A stretch of 64,000 nucleotides of DNA from Yponomeuta sedellus (GCA_934045075.1 OW203723.1:19204035-19268034), one strand, 5' to 3'; shown: positions 47,901 to 57,389, counted from the stretch's first letter. The notes: a model not told the origin generated them from the letters alone. Numbers and translations: made by a program.

Positions 47901-49352
47901 CATCAAAGGGAAGTAAGTTATTTACTTCTCACAGTGCTATCAAAACACAAAATATATACAATTTAAGTAATTAGGAGTTTTTCCTAAGAAAAATCACGTC
48001 TTCTTTTACAAATTCTGTTTGCTAAATTATCTAGTGTGTATAGTGAATTCTGGGGCCCACGACCAAGATTTGGATCAAGGAACCGGTACTAGATGGGATT
48101 TAGGCCAACAATGGCTGATTAATGTTCTCTAGTCCTCGGTTACATGTTTCACATGTTTGTGATGTCGCTGTTTCTAGTTCCCACGAAACAGGGTATCCTA
48201 GTGTGGGGCTAGAAGCAATGTATGGTATGTAAATGTTATAATTTGTATTCTTTAAGGTACTTATTGCGATAACCATTTTTTTTTCATTTGTGGCGCTGAA
48301 CCATGTCTCGGAGTCCAGGGCAGTTTGTACCTTCGTGTTACTTACCATGCATTTGGTTACTATAAAGCTCTCTCTTCAGGCGCAAGAGCGGAATCGCCTC
48401 CACTTTTAAATGGTTCTGAAAATATGAACGTTAATTTGTTTATATTCTACACAAAAAGCAAAATTCTACTCATCAGCACGCTATGGGAGAGATGTCAGTT
48501 GTCAGACCGCCAAAACAAGTCAAACGAAAAATGTCCGTTGCCCATACAATTTGCCTATGCTATCTCTATAATACAGTACTGCAATAGTCTAGTATAAACT
48601 GCTGTATTACTGTAGTAAATCTAAATAAGGGTGTATAAGAAATATCGCATTTTTGAAGTACCACTATAATTTTGTTATCCTATACTTTGCTTATGAAAAT
48701 TTGTGACTAAAATTTATAATTTAAATATCAACTTTTCTTTATAAAAAACTTTATGCAGGCATGTATTTAGGCAGGTTTTTAAGTCTCTCTCGCAGAGAGA
48801 CCTAAATACCAAACCTAACCATAACCATAATACTACTAGTCTAGAACTCTTCATCAAACCAATAGAGAAGCTAAGGTGACATTTGAAAATTGACCCTCCT
48901 TTTGGGTTATAAGAATCAGGGAAACCTCCAAAATCGAGAGAAAAATATCAGTTGTTTTCTTTCTACATTTTCATGCCGAATGCGGGAAATTTTGTAGGGA
49001 GCAACTGATGGACACTTTTTTTGATTTTGAAGTTGGCATCATAGTAATTTTTTTTTGACCTGTCGACCTTAGACGTATATACAGCCATGTCTCTTTGTGT
49101 CGACCGTAGAACGTGGTAGCACCAAATAGTCAATGAATGACGTCATTGATGTGTTTAGCCGGCTAAGATGGATATTGTGAAGTTATTTACTTGGTTCCGG
49201 ATTGACTTACTTGATTTGTATAAGGAGTTGTTGACGGTGCACAGAAAACTGAAGTGGTTTTTGATAATTACCTGATTACTTTTTTCGAAGTTTATATGAC
49301 CAAGGATGAACTGGATATTTGCGAATGAAACAACAAGCCACACGTAATTCAT
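44956..49352 (-). CDS. Gene B: small secreted protein from four tiny exons, 114 aa
   Basis: Assembled from splice signals: exons 49352-49211, 46786-46709, 45619-45557 and 45017-44956, total 345 nt with TAG. Every intron is GT-AG and phase 1, and the combined frame is open, which is strong internal support. Exon 1 encodes a signal peptide (VWLVVSFANIQFILG) and an Asn/Lys-rich stretch. Exons 2 and 3 encode related short segments: VNVQERTAIVNVPRT, and NEGTTILVNVQ. The last exon ends GNPYPSQTGTGYRHYGR. Acceptors have good pyrimidine tracts (for example TTTCATTTATTTCAG before exon 4). No known domain was recognised. The alternating Val pattern suggests an extended beta-like matrix or cuticle-associated peptide, but that is inference. 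Additional small phase-1 exons in the 2.4-kb first intron cannot be excluded. Introns carry SINE, LINE-tail and LINE-fragment insertions. Confidence 0.78.
45054..45256 (-). mobile_element. tRNA-like SINE with duplicated inverted head
   Basis: Minus-strand copy. Its 5' end (GATGTCGCTGCCTGTA) occurs twice in inverted orientation (45210-45225 and 45240-45255), making a 16-bp-stem hairpin with a 14-nt loop. The plain copies at 2823 and 3132 lack this hairpin. Confidence 0.7.
46826..47035 (-). mobile_element. tRNA-derived SINE, minus copy with inserted hairpin
   Basis: Minus copy (CCCAGCTGGGGTTCGAACCC). The segment GTTTCTGGTTTCC is duplicated in inverted form at 46888-46925. A second, broken SINE head follows at 47036-47100, also with a hairpin around AGATCCCTAGATCT. 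It lies in gene B intron 1. Confidence 0.7.
47141..47222 (+). pseudogene. LINE ORF extreme C-terminal fragment
   Basis: GATCATGGAGGAGGCCTTTG followed by CCCAATAGCGGGACTC is the nucleotide signature of lepidopteran LINE 3' ends, the same end as at 6449-6688. It lies in gene B intron 1. Confidence 0.55.
47585..47835 (-). mobile_element. tRNA-derived SINE (CATCGTGAGGAAACC family), minus
   Basis: TTTCCTCACAATGTTTTCG core and head GCCGGGATTCAAACCCACG. It lies in gene B intron 1. Confidence 0.7.
48118..48242 (+). mobile_element. SINE 3' part (GACCTCTGTGGCG family)
   Basis: Body and tail only: TTTGTGATGTCGCTGTTTCT, GGGTATCCTAGTGTGGGGCT. It lies in gene B intron 1. Confidence 0.65.
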
Positions 49353-49460
49353 TGCAACAATGTTTTATATTTTTACAGCCACAAAAGAGCCTTTTCAAAT
49401 TTGTCTCTGCACAAAGATGTAACAAAACTATATAATATTGTGTCAGTGAAATGACTCCTC

Positions 49461-49467
49461 TTTTATA
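49461..49467 (-). promoter_or_regulatory. TATA box of gene B
   Basis: TATAAAA on the minus strand, followed about 20 nt later by TCACTGACA, an initiator-like sequence. It lies 115 nt before the ATG, giving a leader of about 85-95 nt. Confidence 0.6.
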
Positions 49468-49793
49468 CAAGTCCAGGGCAATCTAACACTTTTATATGGT
49501 CTTAATTTCAGCAATTATGATGTGAACAACAAACTACTTTTGTGTAGGTCATACTTAATTACGGTATCTCAAATTAATTACCCACGAAGCGAATTGTTTA
49601 CCATAACGTTCTCTGGGAAAACCAACTGCGTGATCCCACTTTTTGTGGTCCTCGAATTAATTGATGTGTAAATTTAGAAGTAACAATAACATTCGGACAG
49701 ATAGATATATAATAAATAACAGATTTGGTTTCGGCATATGTGTGTAGTGTTCATGAATGTTCATGAAATATATTTTTTAAGTTTTAAACTTGA

Positions 49794-50150
49794 AGCGCTC
49801 GTGGCCTAGTCGAACCGAGTGATTGGAATCAATCACTTGAGTTAAGCAACGATGGGCGCGGGCAGGTGCGGGATGGGTGACCGTTCTGTGAGCAGTGCCA
49901 TTTTTCTGATAGCTTCCGTGCTTCGCAAGGCACGTTTAACCGTTGGTGCCGGCTGTCATGTAATGGCAGTCATTAAGCCATGTCAGAGGCCTTATGGGCG
50001 GCTTGATAACTTCTGACAGTAAGGCCCGCCACTGCCTTACAATCCTCCACCAACCCGGACTTGGCCCCCTTGGTGGAGTATGGCCTAACCTTCCTGCGAT
50101 GCAGAAAGAGCCCCGCGCCCCACCAGTGGGGACATACAAGGGTTGATAAC
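49794..50150 (+). mobile_element. 5S rRNA-derived SINE, full length
   Basis: Head GCGCTCGTGGCCTAG, then a 5S rRNA-like part: GAGTTAAGCAAC (box A region), GGGCGCGGGCAGG and GGATGGGTGACC (box C). The body has CTTCCGTGCTTCGCAAGGC, CTTCTGACAGTAAGGCCCGC, CCACCAACCCGGACTTGG and GTGGGGACATACAAGGG, ending GTTGATA. The internal pol III promoter elements of 5S genes are recognisable. Ten or so copies and fragments occur in the window. Confidence 0.8.
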
Positions 50151-50765
50151 GAACGAGGTTTTAAAATCTATGAATTAGGTTAAATTTTTTTTTGAAAATA
50201 GTAAATGTGGAGTTTCATTACTAGCTTCTTCTCCACATAATCTATTAATTGTGAAACTATCAACTATGACGTTTATTAAGTGAACATTTTGTTTTTACAA
50301 TGAATAAAAATAATTGATTCGATTTGGTAGAACTACTTAGCATATAAAATTTTATTTTAGGACAATGGAATTAGGAAAATCTGAAATGGCGAAAAATTAT
50401 CACCTTATCTTAATTATACATTTGGATTATTTCGAATGTATGCAACACATGATTTTTTTCTCACGATGGTCTTATGGTAACAGATATTTATACTGATACT
50501 TAGAATAACCCGTATAAATTCTTCAAGACCATTCGGTAACATCCTGTCTAAGTATATCAATAAATATAAGTTATATAGGTAGTTGCTGTAGTGTACGATA
50601 CATCTTTATAAAAGCTGGCTGGCGAAGCCTTTATTCAAGTTTCAATTATTTTTAAAGAAAATCGTTACGTTTTGTTGAATGTCAGTCAGTTGGAGACCTA
50701 GATAGGCTAGGGATTCGATAAAAGTTCCAATAAAAAAGATAATAGTATTATTTTAAATAGGCAGT

Positions 50766-50771
50766 TTTTAA
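50766..50771 (-). terminator. Possible poly(A) signal of gene C
   Basis: ATTAAA on the minus strand about 40 nt after the stop. No AATAAA was found in the next 100 nt. Confidence 0.35.
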
Positions 50772-50809
50772 TACGTAAATAGTTACAGTACACAATTAGG
50801 AACTCGTCT

Positions 50810-51524
50810 TTAGTGACGATTCTGGTCCATTGTCTTCATAGAGAACTTAAGTTTTTTATCTGATGCAGTGCCTGCTTGGAGTTGATCGTCCAGTTTCTGA
50901 AACCAAGCAAACAAGTTATAAACAATAAGCAAGCCAACAAAACGTGACGTCACGCTTCTACCTTCGTCTCTACATTTAAAAGGTGTTTTGATCATATAGG
51001 AACACAAGGAAAATTTTATAATAACTAACCAGCTCTATATATTTAGAACCAAAGAGGTAATATTAATCAAATACAAAGTATACCAAGTTAGGACCTAAAA
51101 GATTACGCGGTACAACTCGCCATAGATATACGTAGACACCTCTGCCTAATTGGTATCATAGACAGCATACAAACCAGTCAGTACGTGGACTGTCTCAGTT
51201 ATCTTACCAGTGATTATGCAATAAAAGATTATAGTTTGATGAGCTGTGAACTGTACTTGCATTAATACTACTCACCTTGACGTAAACAGGCCGCGGCTCG
51301 CTCTTAGCTTTCTTCTCGCGTTCATGACTTGCTGTCTTTCGATCAGTAGTGTACAGCATAAGTAGGGGAAAGTCCTTGGATCGGTCCACGCCATGGTTCT
51401 GATCCTTTGGTGGGGCCAATACTGCTGAGACTAGCACCACTGGTTTGCCATCGACCTCGGCAAATTCTGCAGCGTTAAAACAAAATAACACAAATAATGA
51501 GCAGATGATTTGAGCGGACTTCAT
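50810..51524 (-). CDS. Gene C: short secreted paralogue of gene A, 2 exons, 111 aa
   Basis: Exons are 51524-51276 (83 codons) and 50896-50810 (28 codons plus TAA), with a GT-AG phase-0 intron. The donor is AAG|GTGAGT and the acceptor TTTCAG|AAACTG. The protein has a signal peptide (IICSLFVLFCFNAA), then VVLVSAVLAPP, DRSKDFPLL and RPVYVK, and after the splice KLDDQ. The same motifs in the same order, with the intron after the same YV(Q/K) residue, occur in gene A, so the two are tandem duplicates. Gene C stops at DQNRH, roughly where gene A has its furin-type site, and has no glycine repeats. It is lysine-rich and acidic/basic mixed near the C-terminus (KKLKFSMKTMDQ). It may be a genuine short family member or a form that lost the 3' exons. 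Its function is unknown; it is probably secreted. Confidence 0.88.
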
Positions 51525-51566
51525 CGTGGCTAATGCTAAATGTTGCAGGAAATGTGTAGCTTATCA

Positions 51567-51574
51567 TATTTATA
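51567..51574 (-). promoter_or_regulatory. TATA box of gene C
   Basis: TATAAATA on the minus strand, 50 nt before the ATG. It is the same octamer as in gene A and predicts a leader of roughly 20 nt. Confidence 0.7.
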
Positions 51575-51916
51575 AGGCGTATCTCAAGAACGATCACGAT
51601 TTTGTGAAGATCGATGGGCGTGTGTAGTAGGTTTTTGTTTTTATTGTAAGGGTCTTATTTTCTGGGCCATACTTTTATAAGTTCCTATTTACGTGGAGTA
51701 TAGTGAGTTTTTGTAACAAAACAAAAAAATGTTACTAATGTATTACATGCTAAGCTGGGGTACCTATTTATCTGTGGAACGGATTAATAAGTGAGATCTG
51801 ACCATGAGCACCTAGACAAACATGTTATAATAGTAGTTTTATTACATAGTTCCATACTCCATATTTCCATAGCATACTCCTCCGCATAGCAACCTATAAA
51901 TCCTAGTATTTTATTA

Positions 51917-52142
51917 ACAGTCAATTTATCCTTACTTGCCCAATTTAGTACACAAGATTTTAACCTCAAAATGCCAAAAACAAATATTTTTCTCGCAAGT
52001 TCATGAACTCTGCTTAAAAATTTGGCAGCATGTTGTCTAAAATAATAGGATCATTTAAGGGAATATGGCAGTTTTTGACTAAAAAGTCATACTTTACCTA
52101 TAGAAGCTGGTTTACATAATTGGACGCGTAAGGACAGACTGT
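51917..52142 (-). mobile_element. MITE (ACAGTCTATTTATTC family), old copy
   Basis: Both termini present but diverged (ACAGTCAATTTATCCTTACT; GTAAGGACAGACTGT) with an internal deletion. It lies upstream of gene C. Confidence 0.7.
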
Positions 52143-52374
52143 AGTTACGTTATGAGCGGTAATACTACTAAAATTTAATAGTTGATATGCTGTCGACTGT
52201 AGCAGAAGCTTTTTAATGTGACATGACATCTGTTACCGGTTCTGTTATTTTTATTATAGTTGTCGGTTCTTTAATGCAGAAATAAATTATAAAACGTTAT
52301 ATTACGTCAGCCGCTATTTATGGGAAGATTCAATAGTTAAGAATACTATATTTTTAATAAACCTATAAACGGCT

Positions 52375-52480
52375 CACTGTACTGTAGAGCACATGCCTAC
52401 TCTCAAAAAGAGATTATGGGTTTAATTATCACGCGTGCCCACCGCAGACTGGCAATTTCAATCGCTGAGGTTTTTGAACA
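52375..52480 (-). mobile_element. SINE tail (CATCGTGAGGAAACC family), minus
   Basis: TTTAATTATCACGCGTGCCC and CCGCAGACTGGCAATTTCA only. Confidence 0.6.
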
Positions 52481-52653
52481 TTAAGGACAGGATCACAAAA
52501 AACCTTTCAAAGAAAAAAATTAAAATTATTGAGCAGAACAACATACTATATAATATCAATATTATTACATCATTTAAGGTATCCTTAATAATATATTTTA
52601 CCGTATAGAAGAATGCGGGTTATTGCCAACAACAAAACATAGTGAATGTTACG

Positions 52654-52865
52654 ACGACCTCTGTGGCGTAGCGGTAGCGCATCTGCCTACCATGCAAGAG
52701 GTCCCGGGTTCAAACCCCGACTAGGGACAAAAAAAAACCCCAGGTTTTGGATGTTTACATGTTCGTGATGGCGTTGTTTCTGATTCCCACGACACAGGGT
52801 ATCCTAGTGTGGGACCAGAAGTAATGTATGTGCCTGTATGTAAATGTTATATTATGTTAATATTA
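52654..52865 (+). mobile_element. tRNA-derived SINE (GACCTCTGTGGCG family)
   Basis: Full-length copy just downstream of gene D and upstream of gene C. B-box is altered to GTTCAAACCCCGAC. Confidence 0.8.
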
Positions 52866-52894
52866 TGTTACAGGCATGAAACATGATAGTGTAT

Positions 52895-52900
52895 TTTATT
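52895..52900 (-). terminator. Poly(A) signal downstream of gene D
   Basis: Canonical AATAAA on the minus strand, 83 nt after the second stop and about 205 nt after the first. It is the only canonical signal close to gene D. Confidence 0.45.
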
Positions 52901-52982
52901 TTTATGTTTAGACTGTTACAAACATCACATTTCTAGTTTTACTTTTGCATTTGACGCTTATCTGTTACTTAATTATTTGAAA

Positions 52983-53105
52983 TTAAACGACTTTACTGAA
53001 CTTTTTAAGTTTGGCACAGCACTCTACTTTGCCCTTGGAGGAGACGTTTTTCGATAGAACATTTAGCACAGGATTCTGGTACACTGTTGTATCTTGACTT
53101 GTATA
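52983..53105 (-). other. In-frame 40-codon extension after the gene D stop
   Basis: Directly after the gene D TAA the same frame continues for 40 sense codons and ends at TAA 52985-52983. The translated stretch includes YQNPVLNVLSKNV and KVECCAKLKKF. Possible explanations are stop-codon readthrough, a nonsense allele or sequencing error, or chance. No intron that removes the stop in frame was found. Confidence 0.35.
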
Positions 53106-53372
53106 TTATGACTGTAACACTTGATTAGGTTCCTTTGCTTGAACAGGTGCGTCTTCCTTGGGAGGCAGGAGGCCTAAAGCCGGCGTACCATCTTTTGGTT
53201 CTTCATTGGCGATAAATGGAGGCTTGTCCAAAGACACCCGTGCTGTCCTCGGTGAAATAGGAACTCTTTGCTGCACTAGCGACACTGGCTGGTTCGGTAA
53301 CGGAAATATCCTAAGGCTGCTCCCGGTTGCGAGAAAAATTGCCATAACAATAAAAAAAGTTGTGTGTTTCAT
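53106..53372 (-). CDS. Gene D: small secreted Pro-rich protein, 88 aa
   Basis: This uninterrupted reading frame starts with a clear signal peptide (TTFFIVMAIFLATGSS). It then has a proline-rich mature region (IFPLPNQPVSLVQQ, RVPISPRTARV, LGLLPPKEDAPVQ) and a TAA stop. The start is fixed by the signal peptide and by the lack of an upstream in-frame extension of similar quality. No family was recognised. It is the most upstream member of the minus-strand cluster and has no canonical TATA box, although AACCAATGAA lies about 95 nt upstream. After the TAA the same frame stays open for 40 more codons of coding-like composition, so the real C-terminus is uncertain (see findings). It could be a cuticle-associated or immune-type peptide, but neither is shown. 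Confidence 0.7.
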   Translation of the reverse strand: MKHTTFFIVMAIFLATGSSLRIFPLPNQPVSLVQQRVPISPRTARVSLDKPPFIANEEPKDGTPALGLLPPKEDAPVQAKEPNQVLQS

Positions 53373-53617
53373 TTTTGGAATGAACGGACGTGAAGTAGGT
53401 AACGTGTTTGTAAAGCGAAATCTAAGTGGTATGTGATGTTCGTATTAGATATTCATTGGTTAAGCTTGACGGCAATTTACATAAATCTACTCTTGATAAT
53501 GTAATGTAATCCAGTTCACCCTGAATTAGATACAAATAAAAAAAGAAGCGAACAAGCGGATACTGAAGCCCATATTAAAAAAGCGTTCTTTAGTGGTTTA
53601 ATTTGTCAAGTTTTACA

Positions 53618-53708
53618 CGTAGTAGCAATAAGTACCTCTCGCTAACCGTGAAGGAAAGCATCGTGAGGAAACCTGAGTGTCTAAGGTGTTCAAATACCTT
53701 AGAGGTTT
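53618..53708 (+). mobile_element. SINE core (CATCGTGAGGAAACC family)
   Basis: CTAACCGTGAAGGAAAGCAT followed by CGTGAGGAAACCTGAGTGTC; it lies just upstream of gene D. Confidence 0.6.
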
Positions 53709-53747
53709 CGCCAGATTATTTTGTTTTCAGCCTAATAATTCAGTTAT

Positions 53748-53985
53748 GGCCGGTTTCTGAATTGATAATTTCACTAAGTAAATTCTTAAGTAACGTACTG
53801 TACCTACTATCATGCTCTTTGCTGAGAAATTCGAAGAGACAGCACTACAGTCAAGGATGTACTTTGCGAAATTCTCAATTCAGCATCTGGCCCTTAATAC
53901 TATAACTTTAAGGGCCAGTTGCTGAATTGAGAATTTCGCAAAGTACATCCTTGACTGTAGTGCTGTCTCTTCGAATTAATAATAG
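53748..53985. repeat. Foldback element of the same family plus inverted partial copy
   Basis: 53748-53896 is one unit of the family seen at 28741-29346. 53910-53979 is the near-perfect reverse complement of its right half. The family therefore exists outside the array. Confidence 0.75.
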
Positions 53986-54318
53986 TTCTTAAAAATATCG
54001 TTAAAAAAATTGCAAATAACAAATAACACAGTTCTTTATTCTGGTGACGCAAACTCATAATCTGCATTGCCGCTTTGTTTCAGACAAAATTTTGAAATGG
54101 GAACTCAAGACCAACCTCAGAACTGTAGAGTTGTACTAATTAATAAAAAAAATAATGTAACTATTTTCATAGTAATAAAAAAAAACATATCAAACATCAT
54201 TGTAATAAACAAGTAAAGTGCTTATTACCAGCGTGCACTTAGTTAATTATTAATAGTTATACGAGCGGCGCTGAAAATCAGCCCTATTTTAGGATAGATT
54301 TATATAACAGGCTTAAGG

Positions 54319-54425
54319 CCTGCGCAGCCCGAACCCCTAACCGAGGTTAGGGGTTCGGGAGAGACTATCCCCCTAACCCGGGGGATAGTCTCTCGCTGCG
54401 CAGGCGAGAGACTATCCCCCGGGTA
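54319..54425. repeat. Nested GC-rich inverted repeats forming a three-way junction
   Basis: Outer stem CCTGCGCAG (54319-54327) pairs with CTGCGCAGG (54396-54404). Between them sit two perfect hairpins: 54328-54359 (CCCGAACCCCTAACC and its inverse) and 54360-54393 (AGAGACTATCCCCC and its inverse). A third direct copy of AGAGACTATCCCCC follows at 54407. Confidence 0.85.
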
Positions 54426-54511
54426 CTTTTTTGTCCTTCGATATAGATCTCTTATAAATTGTATCGAATAACGCACACGAAGGACTAAAAATATCCCGTA
54501 CAAAAAGTCCC

Positions 54512-54724
54512 TCAAGTTACCGAGGACATCAAAAGACCAGAAGTTCGGTGTTTTCTTTTAAAACGCCTTTTCTTTTTCAACTTCATGTAAATTACAGCAC
54601 AATGTAATCTCAGAATATTTGCTTCCATAGCGTATGCTTCACTCAATTTCCGGGGAACAAATGACCGCACATCGTAGGCGATGAGTCCGCGACAAGTACT
54701 CGGAGGACATTTTTTACGATTCAC
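54512..54724 (-). other. Unrecognised 70-codon open frame
   Basis: Reads MNRKKCPPSTCRGLIAYD, then an Arg/Lys-rich end (KLKKKRRFKRKHRTSG). No signal peptide and no recognised domain. It may be a transposon remnant; kept as hypothetical only. Confidence 0.2.
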
Positions 54725-54930
54725 AGGCCTTTATGTAGGGTTATTGACAGTCTTACGTCCGACTGTCATTCATTTCTACTGACAGGACCATGTAAAAACC
54801 ACTTATTTTTATTTGTATAGTAAAATTCTGTCTACATATCTGCAGGTAGGTAACATAACCATTATAAACCCTGCAAGACAATAAATGTTTACCTAATACG
54901 TAATCACGCTTAGACCCGTTTCATATGTCT

Positions 54931-55852
54931 ACTTATAATATAAAAATGAATCGCCGAATGTGTTGGTAAGCGCAAATCTCGAGAGCAGCTAAACCGATTT
55001 CGCTAATTGTGGATGGTTGTTACGGAGAGAAAAATAAAAAAATAAAAACTGGTATGCGGTACGAAGTTCGTGGGGTCAGCTAGTCTATAATATAAAAATG
55101 AATCGCTAAATGGTAAGCGCAAATCTCGAGAGCAACTGAAATGATTTCGATAATTATTTTTTTAGAATATTCCTTGAAGTACGAGAATGGTTCTTACGGA
55201 GAGTAAAATAAACAAAATTTAAAGAATCGACTGTTAGGCGGTACGAAGTTCGCTGGGTCAGCTAGTCTTCTATAATATAAAAATGAATCGCTGAATGTGT
55301 TGGTAAGCGCAAATCTCGAGAGCAGCTGAACCGATTTCGTTAATTTAATTTTTTAGAATATTCTTTGAAGTACGAGGATGGTTCTTACGCAGAGAAAAAA
55401 AAACGACTGCTAGGCGGTACGAAGTTCGCTGGGTCAGCTAGTCTATAATATAAAAAATGAATCGCTGATGTGTTGGTAAGCGCAAGTCTCGAGGGCAGCT
55501 GAACCGATATTGCTAATTATTTTTTAGAATATTCTTGAAGTACGAGGATGGGTCTTAAGCAGAGAAAAATAAAGAAATAACCATTGTAAACCCTGCAAGA
55601 AAATAAATGTTTACTTAATACATAGTAACTCTATGGATTTGTTTATCTGAATTAAACGTTTAATAATAATATATCTATAATATAAAAATAAATCGCTGAA
55701 TATGTTGGTAAATCTCGAGAGCAGCTGAACCGATTTCGCTAATTCTTTTTTTAGAATATTCCTCGAAGTACGAGGATGATTCTTACGGAGGGAAAAATAA
55801 AAGAAATGAAAAATCGACTGTTAGGCGGTACGAAATTCGCTGGGTCAGCTAG
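54931..55852 (+). mobile_element. Head-to-tail array of five Helitron units
   Basis: Units at 54931-55083, 55084-55265, 55266-55441, 55442-about 55573 (3' truncated) and 55674-55852. Each has TATAATATAAAAATGAATCGC near its 5' end, an AATCTCGAGAGCAGCTGAAC-type core and (except unit 4) GGTCAGCTAG at the 3' end. Junctions read CTAG|TC, so the 3' end of one unit directly abuts the 5' TC of the next. Unit 4 is interrupted by a second copy of the sequence preceding unit 1 (CCTGCAAGA..ATAAATGTTTAC at 54866 and 55588), so a larger segment was also duplicated. Confidence 0.8.
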
Positions 55853-55909
55853 TAGCTAATAAATGTTTATTCTTCCTTACTTTCAGTTGTGGCTCGTTAT
55901 CATCCGTCT

Positions 55910-56164
55910 ACAGTCTATTTATTCTTACTTGTCCAAGTAAACAAGATTCTACCCGTAAACTGTAACTTTTTAGTCCAAAACTGCCTTATTTCCATAAATG
56001 AAGTAACTTGGAACACTCTTTTAGATAACACGCTGCCAATTTTATAAACATAGTTCATGATAGTTCATTAATTTGCGAGAAAATGTCTAGTTTAGGCATC
56101 TAATCTCAATTTTAAGGTTAGAATCTTGTTTACTAAATTGGACAAGTAAGAATAAATAGACTGT
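55910..56164 (+). mobile_element. MITE (ACAGTCTATTTATTC family), complete
   Basis: Flanked by T and A at a TA site, with terminal repeats intact apart from a short gap near 55938; inserted next to the Helitron array. Confidence 0.8.
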
Positions 56165-57209
56165 AGCACCAGCTATTATAAAGAGAATACGTTTCGAATC
56201 ATAAGTTTGTAACCGCTAAAAGGGAGTCTGTGAATGTTGGTATTAACAGCAGTTTGTTTTCCCAGGGTTCAAATTCCGGAGTGGTCAATAGGTTATTTAT
56301 GCAAAGCGGCAAGTTTAGGGCTAGGAATGTAGTGGCAGCCACCAAATCAGCGGACTCGTTCATGTCACGTATTCGCCATCCGATTGGCAACAGCCCAAAA
56401 TACATAAGCTACAAGGTGTAACAAAATACCCACTCGTATACCGAGAATGGGGAGTCAATACAATTTTTGCTGAGGGGAAAACTCCGAAATTGAGCGAGCC
56501 GTTCTATGTTCCATTAAGTATGTACATGTGGATATAAATAAATTATTTATTAAAAAGCACATTTAGTATAAATACAAAGTAGTTATTCTGAAAAAAAATA
56601 CAGACTGACGGATAAAGTAGTATCTACTTACTGAATACCTAGTTCATAAGTAGTTACGACTTGCGTTTGATGTTTTATTTACATAATTTAAAGTAAATAT
56701 GGGTTTTAAGTAAATTTAAGCTTTACGTACTAGGTATATTATAAATTTAAGTAAAAGGCCCGACTTTTAAATTAATTTGTATAAAAAAAAGACATACATC
56801 AAAAATAATATCGCTGGATAGCGGCATTTACCGGCACCTTTGCATATCGAGGTGATTATTTTAATAGAATGAGCAGGACAATATTATCCTGAACTCCATT
56901 TATAGAACTAGAACTTAATGGTATGACAAATGGTTGCGAGCGCCTAAAGTGCGAATTCAACGAATTCATCGTCCAGCGCATAAATGCACTCTTCTGGGTG
57001 TACAACCTGGGATGTAGATGGCAGGGGACCGTGATAGGGGGGGGAGGAAGCCTAAACCTTAATAATTGGTGATTAAAACCATTCTCCTTCAGTCCAACCA
57101 CATGTTTGGCCATTACTTGCAGTACCATCCTCTTTGTTTCCAGTCTTTTGACATAATTGCAACGTTTCGAACAGTGGGGCTTACTTAATAAATCTTAAAA
57201 ACGGTCTTA

Positions 57210-57282
57210 TTAATAAAAAATCGATTCCTTAAAACGTCCCTCAGAAGCAGTTTTGCCTCTAAGGAGTGTTTTGAGGAATCGT
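57210..57282. repeat. Hairpin element, second copy
   Basis: ATCGATTCCTTAAAACGTCC pairs with GGAGTGTTTTGAGGAATCG; short loop AGTTTT. Sister of 4288-4408. Confidence 0.55.
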
Positions 57283-57389
57283 GTTTATCGTAATCAACAG
57301 GTATCTTTATAGTTTCGAGAAACCTGCATAGGTAGTGCGTGCGATGACGCGAGTCACGCGTTATGTGGCGATGGAATGTCAGAATTTGA

